From NCBI GenBank assembly GCA_049601975.1, contig JBMYRC010000020.1, positions 1-42,556 on the forward strand: DNA of 42,556 bases. The letters are read 5' to 3'. Under the pieces are notes generated by a model. It made no database searches, had not been told where the DNA came from, and was given only the letters and a program-made list of their open reading frames with translations. This DNA comes from UBA6544 sp049601975. Its GTDB lineage: Bacteria > Pseudomonadota > Alphaproteobacteria > UBA8366. Shown piece by piece: positions 32,153 to 40,353 of the stretch; within the stretch, counting starts at the first letter, position 1; every line of letters begins with the position of its first letter. The position numbers and the translations under genes were made by a program.

Positions 32153-32908
32153 ATGGTCGATTATCTTGGGTATCGCGCGAAAATGGGGGTGACAACACCG
32201 TCGACCAACACGATCGTGCAGCCCGAATACGACGACATGCGCCCACCCGGTGTCACCAATCACTTGGGCCGGATGCATATCGAGAATATCCCCACCACCG
32301 ACGACAACAGTTTCGACAAGAGCCTCGAGCTTATCGATGCAGGGCTCGACGGTGCCGTCGAACGGGTGATGACATGCGATCCGGATTATCTAGTGCTTGG
32401 TATTTCAGCGCTCTCCGTTTGGGGTGGGACGCTGGCGTCCGTCGAGGATTTGCGCAAACGCATGAAAGACCGCGCCGGCCGCGATATCGGTGTTACGACG
32501 GCGGTCGACGGTGTCCGCGAGGCGTTGAAGTTGCACGGTATCAAGAAAAAGATTTCCATCGTTGAGCCCTATTACAAAACCATTGAGCCGAAGATGGAGG
32601 GTATCTTCGGCGAGCTCGGCTACGACATCGTCAAATACAATCACCTGCAGGGGAAAAGTCCCAACACATACTGTCACCTAACCGATGAAGAGATCGTCAA
32701 CGCCTTCAAGGAGATCGACGACCCGTCGGTCGAATGCTTAGTGCAGTTTGGCGCCAACCTGCCGGGCGCCCGCATCGCGGACGAGGCGGAACGTTGGCTC
32801 GGTAAGCCGGTAATCAGCATCAACGTGGTGACCTATTGGCATGCGCTCCGGACCTTTGGCATCAAGGATCAGTTTCGCGGCTTTACGAGTTTATTTTCGA
32901 AGTTTTAG
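32153..32908 (+). CDS. Maleate cis-trans isomerase / Asp-Glu racemase superfamily protein
   Basis: ATG 32153 follows AAGGATGGGAAG and gives 251 aa, the usual family length; a TTG 24 bp upstream is rejected. The fold is recognised from TPSTNTIVQPEYDDMRPPGV, HLGRMHIENIP, DYLVLGISALSVWGG, EPYYKTIEPKMEGIFGELGYDI and ERWLGKPVISINVVTYWHALR. Maleate isomerase and arylmalonate decarboxylase use cysteines in the two half-sites, normally in a short A-C-T/S turn and in a C-T-N-L turn. Here those positions read GISALS and QFGANLPG, with no cysteine, so the chemistry must differ or be lost. It is intact between two pseudogene groups and ends in TAG. The substrate is unknown. Confidence 0.8.
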   Translation: MVDYLGYRAKMGVTTPSTNTIVQPEYDDMRPPGVTNHLGRMHIENIPTTDDNSFDKSLELIDAGLDGAVERVMTCDPDYLVLGISALSVWGGTLASVEDLRKRMKDRAGRDIGVTTAVDGVREALKLHGIKKKISIVEPYYKTIEPKMEGIFGELGYDIVKYNHLQGKSPNTYCHLTDEEIVNAFKEIDDPSVECLVQFGANLPGARIADEAERWLGKPVISINVVTYWHALRTFGIKDQFRGFTSLFSKF

Positions 32909-32974
32909 GGATTAAGTGTACCTGAGTTCACTATCTTGTCACTGGAACTCCGAATAATTGCCGGTGACGCCAGC

Positions 32975-33010
32975 CGTCATTCCCGCGAAAGCGGGAAGCT
33001 AGGGAAATCC
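32975..33010. repeat. Single copy of the palindromic intergenic repeat
   Basis: GTCATTCCCGCGAAAGCGGG followed by AAGCTAGGGAAATCCAGG is one arm of the same family as 4972-5043 and 39501-39572. The partner arm is missing or has decayed. It lies 66 bp after the isomerase-like gene and could act as a transcription-end hairpin. Confidence 0.7.
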
Positions 33011-33072
33011 AGGACGGTCCCGGATTTTCTCGAAGACGAAATTCCTCGAAGATAGAATAATTTGAGGGAAAC

Positions 33073-33432
33073 ATGACAAGTGTTCTTACGCATATGACGT
33101 TGCAGGGCGACGCTGAAAAAGCGGCTGAGCTGTATTCATCGGTGTTTAAAGAATTTCTGACCAGCGCAGCGGACAAGTATGGGGAGGGCGAGGAATATTA
33201 GGCGGATATGTTCAAGTAAGCCCGTGTTTCTTTTTTGGGCCATGACCTAATCATCTTCGATAGTCCGCCCGTCCCCGATTTTCGTTTGCGCCCTCGATGT
33301 CCCTCTTTGTTAATTTTGATACGCGTGAAGAACTTGAACTCGCTTTCTCGAAGCTGTCTTCGGATGGCACGGTAATGATGCCGCCTGATGATTACGGTTT
33401 CAGCAAGGTTTTCGCATGGATCGCCGGTCCGT
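33073..33432 (+). pseudogene. Degenerate VOC/PhnB-like (glyoxalase-fold) gene
   Basis: ATG 33073 reads TSVLTHMTLQGDAEKAAELYSSVF, then meets TAG (33199-33201) and TAA (33214-33216) in the same frame, continues as ARVSFLGHDLIIFDSPP, and after a one-base shift near 33290 resumes as MSLFVNFDTREELELAFSKL and GFSKVFAWIA. Together this is a VOC-family protein of the 3-demethylubiquinone-methyltransferase-like/PhnB group, normally about 130-160 aa. The last few residues are replaced by the start of the neighbouring oxidoreductase, so the two are joined in one ORF (33297-34148). Two stops, a frameshift and a missing end make it a pseudogene. Confidence 0.8.
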
Positions 33433-34395
33433 GCGGCGTTCCCCAGCCTGAACATTTTTCAATTGAGGAAGTGTCCGTCCCAGATCTGGAGTCGGGCAAA
33501 CTTTTGATCGAAACGGCGTATTGGTCGGTCGACCCCGCGATGCGGGGATGGGTCAATGACGTGCCGAACTATCTACCGCCTGTCGACATCGGTGCGCCGA
33601 TGCGCTCATCGGCCGTCGGGACTGTCATCGCAAGCGAGCACCCCGATTATACGACCGGTGAGACTGTAACCGGCATGTTGGGTTGGCAACGTTACTCCAT
33701 CAGCGATGGTGGTAACATCGATCGGAAGGTCACCAAAACCGACCTATACCCATCGCTGGCGCTTGGCGTCATAAGTGTGAACGGTGTGACGGTTTATTTT
33801 GGCCTGCTCGATATTTGCGACCCTCAACCGGGTGAAACCGTCGTGGTTTCGACGGCCGCGGGGGCTGTTGGATCGGCGGTCGGCGAGATCGCCAAAATCC
33901 AGGTTTGCCGCACGGTTGGCATCACCAGCAGTGGCGAGAAGATGACGATGTATCACGAGAATTTTGGCTATGACAGCGTTATCAATTATCGCGAAAAAGA
34001 TGTCGCTGAGGCGATCAAAGAAGCCTGCCCCGACGGAGTAAACGGCTATTTCAATAATACCTGTGGTCCTATCAGCGATGCCGTCATGACGCATCTCGCT
34101 GTCGGCGCGCACATCACGATTTGCGGCACGGCGGCATTCGCGGATTGAGACCCAATCCCAAGCGGACCACGGGTAAACTGCCAGCTCCTCGTGGCGCGCG
34201 CCTGCATGCAGGGCGTGATCGTTTTCGATTATAAGGATCGCTACGAAGAAGCCTACGGAGCTCGTCGGCTGGATCAGAGACGGCAAGCTCGTCCATGAGG
34301 AACATGTTCTCGACGGTATGGAGGCGGCCCCCGGAGCGATTGCCCTGCTTTACCGGGGAGAGAATACGGGCAAGCTATTGATCAAGGTTGATTAA
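33433..34395 (+). pseudogene. Degenerate MDR-superfamily NADPH-dependent oxidoreductase
   Basis: From about 33433 the frame reads CGVPQPEHFSIEEVSVPD, YWSVDPAMRGWVND, GMLGWQRYS, GVISVNGVTVYFGLLDIC, VSTAAGAVGSAVGEIAKI and GYFNNTCGPISDAV: the zinc-independent MDR family of 2-alkenal/curcumin-type reductases, normally about 335-345 aa. It lacks the first dozen or so residues, where it is joined in frame to the VOC remnant. A TGA at 34146-34148 stands where Trp is expected (ADW), and the frame then continues DPIPSGPRVN and ARACMQGVIVFDYKDRYEEA, before a shift near 34250 into ELVGWIRDGKLVHEEHVLDG and LLIKVD to TAA 34395. Deletion at the junction plus a nonsense codon and a frameshift make it inactive. 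Confidence 0.85.
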
Positions 34396-34525
34396 TCGAT
34401 AACAAAATATCGAAAATCGGCACAGGTGCATCGATGCTGAACTGCATTCAAAATTCCATCAAGGCACCTGTTCCCGCTTTCGCGCAATCCATTCATTCGT
34501 TTCCGCCTTTCCCACAATTGACCTT

Positions 34526-35443
34526 TCAACGCGACGCGTCACGTTGTGCCCATAGGACTGCGACACCGGAGGTGATGATCAAGGCGGTGCCGACCCAGAC
34601 CATCGGCGTCGGCGCTTCGCCCCACAGAAGGTAGCCGAGTAACAATGCCCATATGATGGCACTGTATTTGTAGGGCGCGACCACGCTTGCGGCGGCAAAA
34701 CGCAGCGATTCAGTCATGCTATAAATACCCAGTCCAAAGCCACAGGCCGACAAGGCCAATAGACCGTACTCCCGCCAGTCCATCGCGACCCATCCCAGCG
34801 GGAATGTACAGGCCGCGAGGATGGTGACGGCGAGGCTTGCGTAAAACAGCGTCGACACCGCGGTCTCACGCGCCATCGCGCGGCGTAACACAAGCTCTCG
34901 GATTGCGGACAACAACGCCACCGCGAGCGGTGCCAGGAGGACCCACTCGAATGCGCTCGAAGTGGGGTTCAAAACAAGCGTCGCGCCGACGAATCCCAGC
35001 GCCACCGCTGAGGCCAGGAGCCACGTTATTCGTTCGCCCAACCAGATCGGCGCAAACAAACAGACGAATAAAGGGTTAGTGAAAAAAATGATGGTCGAGA
35101 TCGACAGCGGTAACTGGCTCAGAGCGTAAATAAACAAAAAGATCGGCAACGCCAACAAGATCGCAGACCAAATTTGCATTCGCAGGCTATGTATCCGCAA
35201 CACCCGCAAACGGCCCTGCCGATACACCAACAAAGAAATCAGGAGCAGCACGAATATTCCGCGAATGAAGATGGCCTGCCCAATGGGATGATCGTCAACG
35301 ACCAACTTCATCATGGAGTCGTTTAACGTAATACAGCCGATACCGAATACGCTTAGCGCGATGCCGCGAAAGGGACGGTGCTCACGGCTATCTGTCGTTG
35401 TCGGGATTGCGTCCGGCAAACCTTCCCGCCTGCCCACGGCCAT
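34526..35443 (-). CDS. DMT-superfamily transporter (EamA domains)
   Basis: From ATG 35443 the product is 305 aa with ten predicted membrane helices in two EamA repeats (GIALSVFGIGCITLNDSMMKLVV; later FAAASVVAPYKYSAIIWALLLGYLLWGE). The ORF can be read further upstream to 35752, but those residues are low-complexity and overlap the ATC-hydrolase gene in another frame; ATG 35443 lies 4 bp after that gene's TAA, the normal place for a coupled start. DMT/EamA proteins export or import small metabolites at the inner membrane, often amino acids such as cysteine or threonine. Coupling to an enzyme acting on a cysteine precursor suggests a thiol or amino acid substrate, which is inferred. Confidence 0.85.
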   Translation of the reverse strand: MAVGRREGLPDAIPTTTDSREHRPFRGIALSVFGIGCITLNDSMMKLVVDDHPIGQAIFIRGIFVLLLISLLVYRQGRLRVLRIHSLRMQIWSAILLALPIFLFIYALSQLPLSISTIIFFTNPLFVCLFAPIWLGERITWLLASAVALGFVGATLVLNPTSSAFEWVLLAPLAVALLSAIRELVLRRAMARETAVSTLFYASLAVTILAACTFPLGWVAMDWREYGLLALSACGFGLGIYSMTESLRFAAASVVAPYKYSAIIWALLLGYLLWGEAPTPMVWVGTALIITSGVAVLWAQRDASR

Positions 35444-35447
35444 GCGA

Positions 35448-35939
35448 TTAAGCCGTCTCGTCGGTGTCGCTTTCCTTGTCGATTGACAGTCTGAAGTCGC
35501 AGTGGTCCGCGCCCTGCATGATCGTCTGGGTGCGCTCGAGTTTAATGTTCTCGTTGAACCCGCTGTACATACTGCCGTCCCGCCCGCAGGAGAAGATGAA
35601 CCCCATGTCGGCCAGGCCGAGTTCCTTGTACATCTCGGCGTATTTGCAGCGGGTGATGTTGAAATCGTAGTTTGTCTCGTTTTTATCGAGGACCTTGCGT
35701 TGGATTGCGCCGCCCGCCGACCATTGCGTAGTGGCGTTGGAGAGGTCATCAAACGAGTTGCCGCCCGCGCGCGCCGCGAGGTCGCGGCCGTTCTCCTGCG
35801 CGAGCTTTAAGATCACGCCCGAGGCGATCTCGATGGTTTTCTCGCGGCCGAATTCGTCCATGAAAGCTTTGATCAAAGGTCCGGCAATGCGCGCCTCTAT
35901 CTCGCGTCTGAGCAGCACTGGTATTTCGTTTATATCCAT
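35448..35939 (-). CDS. L-2-amino-thiazoline-4-carboxylate hydrolase family protein
   Basis: The 163-aa product matches the small ATC-hydrolase family: LLRREIEARIAGPLIKAFMDEFGREKT at the N-terminus, FNITRCKYAEMYKELGLADMGFIFSCGRDG in the middle, and GADHCDFRLSI near the end. The characterised Pseudomonas enzyme opens L-2-amino-thiazoline-4-carboxylate to S-carbamoyl-cysteine on the route to L-cysteine, but many members have no assigned substrate. ATG 35939 follows GGATAAG. The DMT transporter starts 4 bp after its stop. Across a 198-bp divergent region lies a cysteine-dioxygenase-like cupin, so the three genes may together handle a thiol amino acid. Confidence 0.75.
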   Translation of the reverse strand: MDINEIPVLLRREIEARIAGPLIKAFMDEFGREKTIEIASGVILKLAQENGRDLAARAGGNSFDDLSNATTQWSAGGAIQRKVLDKNETNYDFNITRCKYAEMYKELGLADMGFIFSCGRDGSMYSGFNENIKLERTQTIMQGADHCDFRLSIDKESDTDETA

Positions 35940-36137
35940 GATTTCTTATCCAAACTGAGCGGCAAAAGTTTCCAATTCCGTAAAATGAATGGTGCTATGC
36001 CTCGCCAATCACATCAACGGCGAATATGACGGGAGCGTTCAGGTTATGTCGTACTGCTGATTCACACGAGCGGACCTAGTGAAATAGGTTGCCACTCATA
36101 TATTATTTTTCAGCAAACTCATCGCAGGAGAGGGATA

Positions 36138-36698
36138 GTGGCCGATTATTCGATGGATGAATTCATCTCTGATGTGAAGGCCGTACAGGCGGTACATACG
36201 GACACCAAGGAGATTCTGCAACGGATCGCCCCGCTTGCCAAGAAAATCGCCGATACGAAAGATTGGGTGGATGAAAGCCACTACCGGGTCGAGGAATCAC
36301 AGGGCATCGGCATCACCATCATACATGAAGAGCCGGAAGATCTGCTGATCGAAACAGTCTGCTGGTCGCCGGGCGGCGGCGTGCTGCCGCACGATCATAA
36401 GACTTGGGGCTGCGTTGTCGGGATCGACGGCGCGGAGAAGAACATCACGTGGCTGCGCAAGGATGATGGCTCAAAGGAAGGCTATGCCGATCTCGAGAAT
36501 TTCCACGAGATGGTGATGACCCACGGTGACATCTGTACTTTGCTGCCGGACGATATCCACAGCGTACATAACGAAGGCGACGTGGCCTCGGTATCGCTGC
36601 ATATTTATGGCAAGAGCTTGGCCATCACTAATCGCAACGAATACGACCCTGAAGCAAAAGTCGTGCGCCCCTGCCCAAAGCGCAAACGTAACGACTAA
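36138..36698 (+). CDS. Cysteine/thiol dioxygenase-like cupin
   Basis: GTG 36138 follows AGGAGAGGGAT and gives 186 aa. The double-stranded beta-helix of the cysteine dioxygenase family is seen from the metal-binding motif GGGVLPHDHKTWGCVVGIDG and the second motif LLPDDIHSVHN, which together give three histidines for iron. Such enzymes oxidise cysteine, 3-mercaptopropionate or related thiols to sulfinates with O2. The absence of a visible arginine pocket motif leaves the substrate open. It is divergent from the ATC-hydrolase/DMT pair and upstream of the 3-hydroxyisobutyrate dehydrogenase-like gene, from which it is separated by a palindromic repeat. Confidence 0.8.
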   Translation: MADYSMDEFISDVKAVQAVHTDTKEILQRIAPLAKKIADTKDWVDESHYRVEESQGIGITIIHEEPEDLLIETVCWSPGGGVLPHDHKTWGCVVGIDGAEKNITWLRKDDGSKEGYADLENFHEMVMTHGDICTLLPDDIHSVHNEGDVASVSLHIYGKSLAITNRNEYDPEAKVVRPCPKRKRND

Positions 36699-36710
36699 CG
36701 AGCATTGCGT

Positions 36711-36792
36711 TGCCCTTCGACAAGCTCAGGGTGACGCTCTCGTTGGCAAAGCATCTATAAAACAAACTCATCCTGAGCCCGTCGAAGGATGG
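36711..36792. repeat. Inverted pair of a second intergenic repeat family
   Basis: CCCTTCGACAAGCTCAGGGT (from about 36713) and, inverted, CCTGAGCCCGTCGAAGGATGG (to 36792) form an 82-bp inverted pair around an AT-rich centre. The family is unrelated in sequence to the GTCATTCCCGC repeats. It lies between two convergently oriented transcription units in function but same-strand genes, and could form a hairpin that ends or protects the upstream mRNA. Confidence 0.75.
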
Positions 36793-36823
36793 TAGCGCGC
36801 TAACCAAGAAGGAGAGAAGTGAA

Positions 36824-37714
36824 ATGGCGAAAGTAGGATTTATCGGTGTCGGTAACATGGGCGGACCCATGGCGCGCAATCTCATCAATGCGGGTCACAG
36901 CTTGAAGGTCTTCGACCTGTCGGAAGAGGCTGTGAATTTCGTCGTCCAGTCCGGGGCGGAGCGGGCGGAGACGATCCAGGGCGCGGCCAAAGGCGTAGAT
37001 TTCGTCGTGACCATGTTGCCGGTCGGCGGCAATGTCCGCGAAGTGTTCATGAACGATGGCGTCGTGGCGGCCGCGGACCCGGGCACGCTGTTCATTGATT
37101 CTTCGACCATCGACGTTGAGAGCGCGACGGTGGTGCACGAAGCGGCGACGGCGGCTGGATTTCAGATGCTCGACGCGCCGGTATCCGGCGGCACCGTTGG
37201 TGCGGATAACGGGACATTAACGTTCATGTGCGGCGGCGAGAAATCGACCTTCGATAAGGCGCGCCCGATCCTGGAGGCAATGGGTAAGAATATCGTCCAT
37301 TGTGGTGGTCCGGGCCAAGGGCAGGTTGTTAAGATCTGTAACAATATGATCGCCGGTATCATCACCCTCGCGACGTCGGAAGCTTTCATCATGGGTGAGA
37401 AGCTTGGCGTCGATCGTAAGGTGCTGTTCGACGTAATTTCGACGGCCACCGGCAGCTCGACGATCCTGGAAGGTTCTTGCCCGATCCCGGGAATTCTCGG
37501 TCACGCGCCGTCGAGCAATAATTTCAAGCCGGGATTCATGGCGAAATTAATGCTGAAAGACCTGCGTCTGTCGCAAGCGGCGGCGCAGATGGCGGGCTCT
37601 CCCACGCCCTTGGGCGCGGTCGCGACAGCGTCATATCAGCAGCATATCAACAACGGGCACGGCGATCTCGACAATGCCAGCATTTGTAAGCTGATAGACC
37701 CGGAGATCAAATAG
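36824..37714 (+). CDS. 3-hydroxyisobutyrate dehydrogenase-family enzyme
   Basis: The 296-aa product has the beta-hydroxyacid dehydrogenase pattern: Rossmann GFIGVGNMGGPMARNL (residues 5-20), substrate-binding DAPVSGGTVGADNGTL, and the catalytic lysine in GQVVKICNNM. MmsB-type enzymes oxidise 3-hydroxyisobutyrate to methylmalonate semialdehyde with NAD in valine breakdown; paralogues act on other beta-hydroxy acids (tartronate semialdehyde, sulfolactaldehyde). ATG 36824 follows AAGGAGAG. It is between a thiol-dioxygenase-like cupin and a D-aminoacylase-like amidohydrolase, rather than among the valine genes, so an exact substrate is not claimed. It ends in TAG. Confidence 0.85.
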   Translation: MAKVGFIGVGNMGGPMARNLINAGHSLKVFDLSEEAVNFVVQSGAERAETIQGAAKGVDFVVTMLPVGGNVREVFMNDGVVAAADPGTLFIDSSTIDVESATVVHEAATAAGFQMLDAPVSGGTVGADNGTLTFMCGGEKSTFDKARPILEAMGKNIVHCGGPGQGQVVKICNNMIAGIITLATSEAFIMGEKLGVDRKVLFDVISTATGSSTILEGSCPIPGILGHAPSSNNFKPGFMAKLMLKDLRLSQAAAQMAGSPTPLGAVATASYQQHINNGHGDLDNASICKLIDPEIK

Positions 37715-37785
37715 CCCATATTAATTTGCAAGGACATGTATGATCCCGGATGGCGGGATCGGGGAATTGGGGAAGGACAAGCGAT

Positions 37786-39492
37786 ATGAGCTACGATCTG
37801 ATTGTCAAAAACGGCATGATTGTCGACGGTTCCGGTGGCGCCCGCTATCGCGGCGACGTCGGTGTGAAAGACGGCAAAATCACCAAAATCGGCATGATCA
37901 GAGGTGAATCCGCCGAGGAGACGATTGAAGCGGAAGGCCATGTGGTCACGCCAGGCTTCGTCGACGGACACACTCATATGGACGCGCAGGTGTTTTGGGA
38001 CCCGCTCGGCAGCTGCTCCTGCTATCACGGCGTCACCACGACGGTGATGGGCAATTGCGGGTTCACCCTTGCCCCCTGCCGCGAGAGCGAAGCTGACTTT
38101 GTCTTCCGCAACCTGGAACGCGCCGAGGACATCTCCCGCAGCGCCATGCTCGAAGGCATCAACTGGGATTGGGAGACCTATCCCGAATATATGGATGCCG
38201 TAGATAAAATGCCGAAAGGTATCAACTACGCGGGCTATATCGGCCATTCGGCGCTCCGCACCTACGTCATGGGCGAGCGGGCCTTCGAGGAAGAAGCGAA
38301 CGAAACCGACATGGAGCAGATGAAAACGACGGTGCAGGAAGCTGTGCGCGCCGGGGCCATGGGTTTCTCGACCTCACGCAGTCCGAGCCATCTGACCTCC
38401 GACGACCGTTTCGTCGCCAGCCGCATCGGCTCCGACGAAGAGGTACGCGATCTGGTCATGGCGATGGGTGAGACCGGTGCCGGCATCTTCCAGCTCGCGA
38501 TGGAGCGGGGCGAGATGCAGAAGATGATGGGTGTCTATCGCAGCCTCGCCGACCTCTCGAAGAAGAGTGGCCGTCCGGTGACCTTCGGCAGCTTGAGCCG
38601 CAAGAAGTATCCGGGGCAATGGAAGGCGCTCTACGACATCATTGAGGAAGAGAACCAATTGGGTGCCCGTATGTGGACCCAGGTCCATAGTCGCGAGATC
38701 AACTCGATCCTTTCCTTCCAAACCGCGACACCGTTCGACAATTGGGATGTCTGGAGGGATTTCCGCAAACTGCCACTCGATGAGCAACTCGGCAAACTCA
38801 AATCAGATGCGTCGCTGAAACAAAAGCTGATCGATATCGCCGACCGTCCCTATGACGGGCCGGAAATCGTCGGTGCCGAAGCGCGTCCGCCCGAGTGGGA
38901 CATGTTCTATCATATGGACAAGATTCGGCTGCCGCATCCGAGCATCGCCCAAATTGGCAAGGAGCGGGGCATCACGTCGGCCGCGGCGATGATAGAAGTG
39001 GCGATCGAGGACGATCTTAACGCGTTCTTCCGCCAACCCCTGGCGAACGAGAATCAAGACGACGCCTTGGCGCTGATGAAACATCCGCGCTCCAACGTGA
39101 CCTTCTCGGACTCGGGCGCTCACGTCTCGCAGATCATGGACAGCTCGTTGCAAACGCACCTGCTGAGCCATTGGGTGCGCGAGCGGGAGGCCCTCACGCT
39201 GGAAGAAGCAGTGCGTATGATCACCTATGATACGGCGACCAATTGGGGCTTCCATGACCGGGGCTTGCTCCGTGAAGGCATGACCGCCGACATCACTGTC
39301 TTCGATGCGGATAAGGTCGAACCGTGCATGCCGACGGTGGAGAACGACTTGCCGTCGGGCTCCAAGCGGCTGAAGCAGTATGCGGACGGCATGCTGGCGA
39401 CGGTGGTCGCGGGCCAGACCGTGTTGAAAGAGAAAAAGCATACCGGCGCATTGCCGGGCCAATTGCTACGCGGCCCGCTCGCGCGGCAATAA
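37786..39492 (+). CDS. N-acyl-D-amino-acid deacylase-like amidohydrolase
   Basis: ATG 37786 (MSYDLIVKNG), preceded by GGGAAGGAC, gives 568 aa; an upstream ATG-less extension to 37750 is rejected. It is an Amidohydrolase_3/D-aminoacylase family member: metal-binding GFVDGHTHMDAQ (His62, His64), TTTVMGNCGFTLAPC (Cys91), GFSTSRSPSHL, later FSDSGAHVSQIMD with the catalytic Asp, and DRGLLREGMTADITVFD. These zinc enzymes hydrolyse N-acyl-D-amino acids or related amides in the cytoplasm. No signal peptide is present. It follows the dehydrogenase gene by about 70 bp and may be transcribed with it. Substrate is inferred only from the family. Confidence 0.88.
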   Translation: MSYDLIVKNGMIVDGSGGARYRGDVGVKDGKITKIGMIRGESAEETIEAEGHVVTPGFVDGHTHMDAQVFWDPLGSCSCYHGVTTTVMGNCGFTLAPCRESEADFVFRNLERAEDISRSAMLEGINWDWETYPEYMDAVDKMPKGINYAGYIGHSALRTYVMGERAFEEEANETDMEQMKTTVQEAVRAGAMGFSTSRSPSHLTSDDRFVASRIGSDEEVRDLVMAMGETGAGIFQLAMERGEMQKMMGVYRSLADLSKKSGRPVTFGSLSRKKYPGQWKALYDIIEEENQLGARMWTQVHSREINSILSFQTATPFDNWDVWRDFRKLPLDEQLGKLKSDASLKQKLIDIADRPYDGPEIVGAEARPPEWDMFYHMDKIRLPHPSIAQIGKERGITSAAAMIEVAIEDDLNAFFRQPLANENQDDALALMKHPRSNVTFSDSGAHVSQIMDSSLQTHLLSHWVREREALTLEEAVRMITYDTATNWGFHDRGLLREGMTADITVFDADKVEPCMPTVENDLPSGSKRLKQYADGMLATVVAGQTVLKEKKHTGALPGQLLRGPLARQ

Positions 39493-39500
39493 GCACCTCT

Positions 39501-39572
39501 GTCATTCCCGCGAAAGCGGGAATCAAGTAGACTGATTGTAATTTCCTGGATCCACGTTTTCGCGGGGATGAC
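39501..39572. repeat. Inverted pair of palindromic intergenic repeats (72 bp)
   Basis: GTCATTCCCGCGAAAGCGGG at 39501 and the inverted, less perfect copy ending CGTTTTCGCGGGGATGAC at 39572 form a 72-bp element, the same length and family as 4972-5043. It sits between the amidohydrolase stop and the ribosome binding site of the cupin gene, so it may form a hairpin in a shared mRNA. Confidence 0.85.
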
Positions 39573-39601
39573 GGGGTATCGCGGAAAAAAGGAGCAAATT
39601 C

Positions 39602-40117
39602 ATGAACGATATTTCATTCCCGAAACCGTCGATGACGGCGAAAGATATTTTCAAGGATCAGATCGCGGCGACCAATGATGACGCGCCGACGCTGTTCAGC
39701 CTCAAGGCACAAATGTTGGACCAGGGCCGCACCGACACCGTGCTGGCCGCGACTGAAGACCTATCGGTCCGGCTAAAAGTTTATGCGTCCGGCGGTGAGA
39801 ATGGCTTGCATGCCCATGTCGATGAAGACCACGTCTTCGTCATCTTGCAGGGCAGCGCGCGCTTTTTCGGCCCGGATGAGGAGGAAGTCGATCTCGGCGC
39901 AAACCAGGGCATCATGATGCCGAAGGGCATGCTGTATCGCTTCTACGCGACTAGCGAGGACGAATGCCTTGTGATGCTGCGGATCGGCACGCCGAATTTC
40001 CAAAAGCAGGCAAAGCAAGACCGCATCGATGCCGACGGCAAGCCGATGGGTGGTGATTCCGAGGCCAACAAGACGGTCCCAACCGTCTTTAAGGACGGCG
40101 TCTTCTTCGGTGGTTAG
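39602..40117 (+). CDS. Cupin-domain protein
   Basis: The 171-aa product has a single cupin barrel: GGENGLHAHVDEDHVFVILQGSARF carries the first metal motif (two His, Glu-Asp, His) and PKGMLYRFYATSEDECLVMLRI the second strand pair. The family includes small dioxygenases, isomerases and binding proteins, and no substrate motif is recognisable. ATG 39602 follows AAGGAG. It is 110 bp downstream of the D-aminoacylase-like gene, with the palindromic repeat between. It ends in TAG. Confidence 0.75.
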   Translation: MNDISFPKPSMTAKDIFKDQIAATNDDAPTLFSLKAQMLDQGRTDTVLAATEDLSVRLKVYASGGENGLHAHVDEDHVFVILQGSARFFGPDEEEVDLGANQGIMMPKGMLYRFYATSEDECLVMLRIGTPNFQKQAKQDRIDADGKPMGGDSEANKTVPTVFKDGVFFGG

Positions 40118-40234
40118 CAGAGCGTTTTACGGCCGAGATTCACGACCCAGTTCACGCGTGCAAGTTCATGGCGAACTAGGTCCTGCATAACGCTGCTGCG
40201 TCCCCGGGAAACGAGAAAAGTTAATTCAGTCCGT

Positions 40235-40335
40235 TTCCCGGCCGCAGCGATAGCGGAGAGTAGGGACCCAGGGACAAAGACTAATCTAGATAAGCTAGAC
40301 CCCGGACACCGGTGACGCGGTTCTGGCGAAGAATG
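40235..40335. repeat. Leader segment shared by the two SDR copies (copy 1)
   Basis: The segment with TTCCCGGCCGCAGCGAT, CAGGGACAAAGA and GACCCCGGACACCGGTGACG, GCGGTTCTGGCGAAGAAT recurs before copy 2 at about 41197-41282, with a deletion of about 18 bp and scattered substitutions. It may be a duplicated leader or an older dispersed repeat. Confidence 0.6.
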
Positions 40336-40353
40336 ACAAGGGAGAACTCGATC

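Noticed and set aside
34391..34415. Terminator hairpin after the MDR pseudogene (TCGATA...TATCGA)
   Set aside because: The stem is only 6 AT-rich base pairs and no T-run follows, so it is too weak to call.
35444..35752. N-terminal extension of the DMT transporter
   Set aside because: It overlaps the ATC-hydrolase gene in another frame and encodes Ser/Thr/Arg-rich low-complexity sequence; ATG 35443 directly after that gene's stop is a better start.
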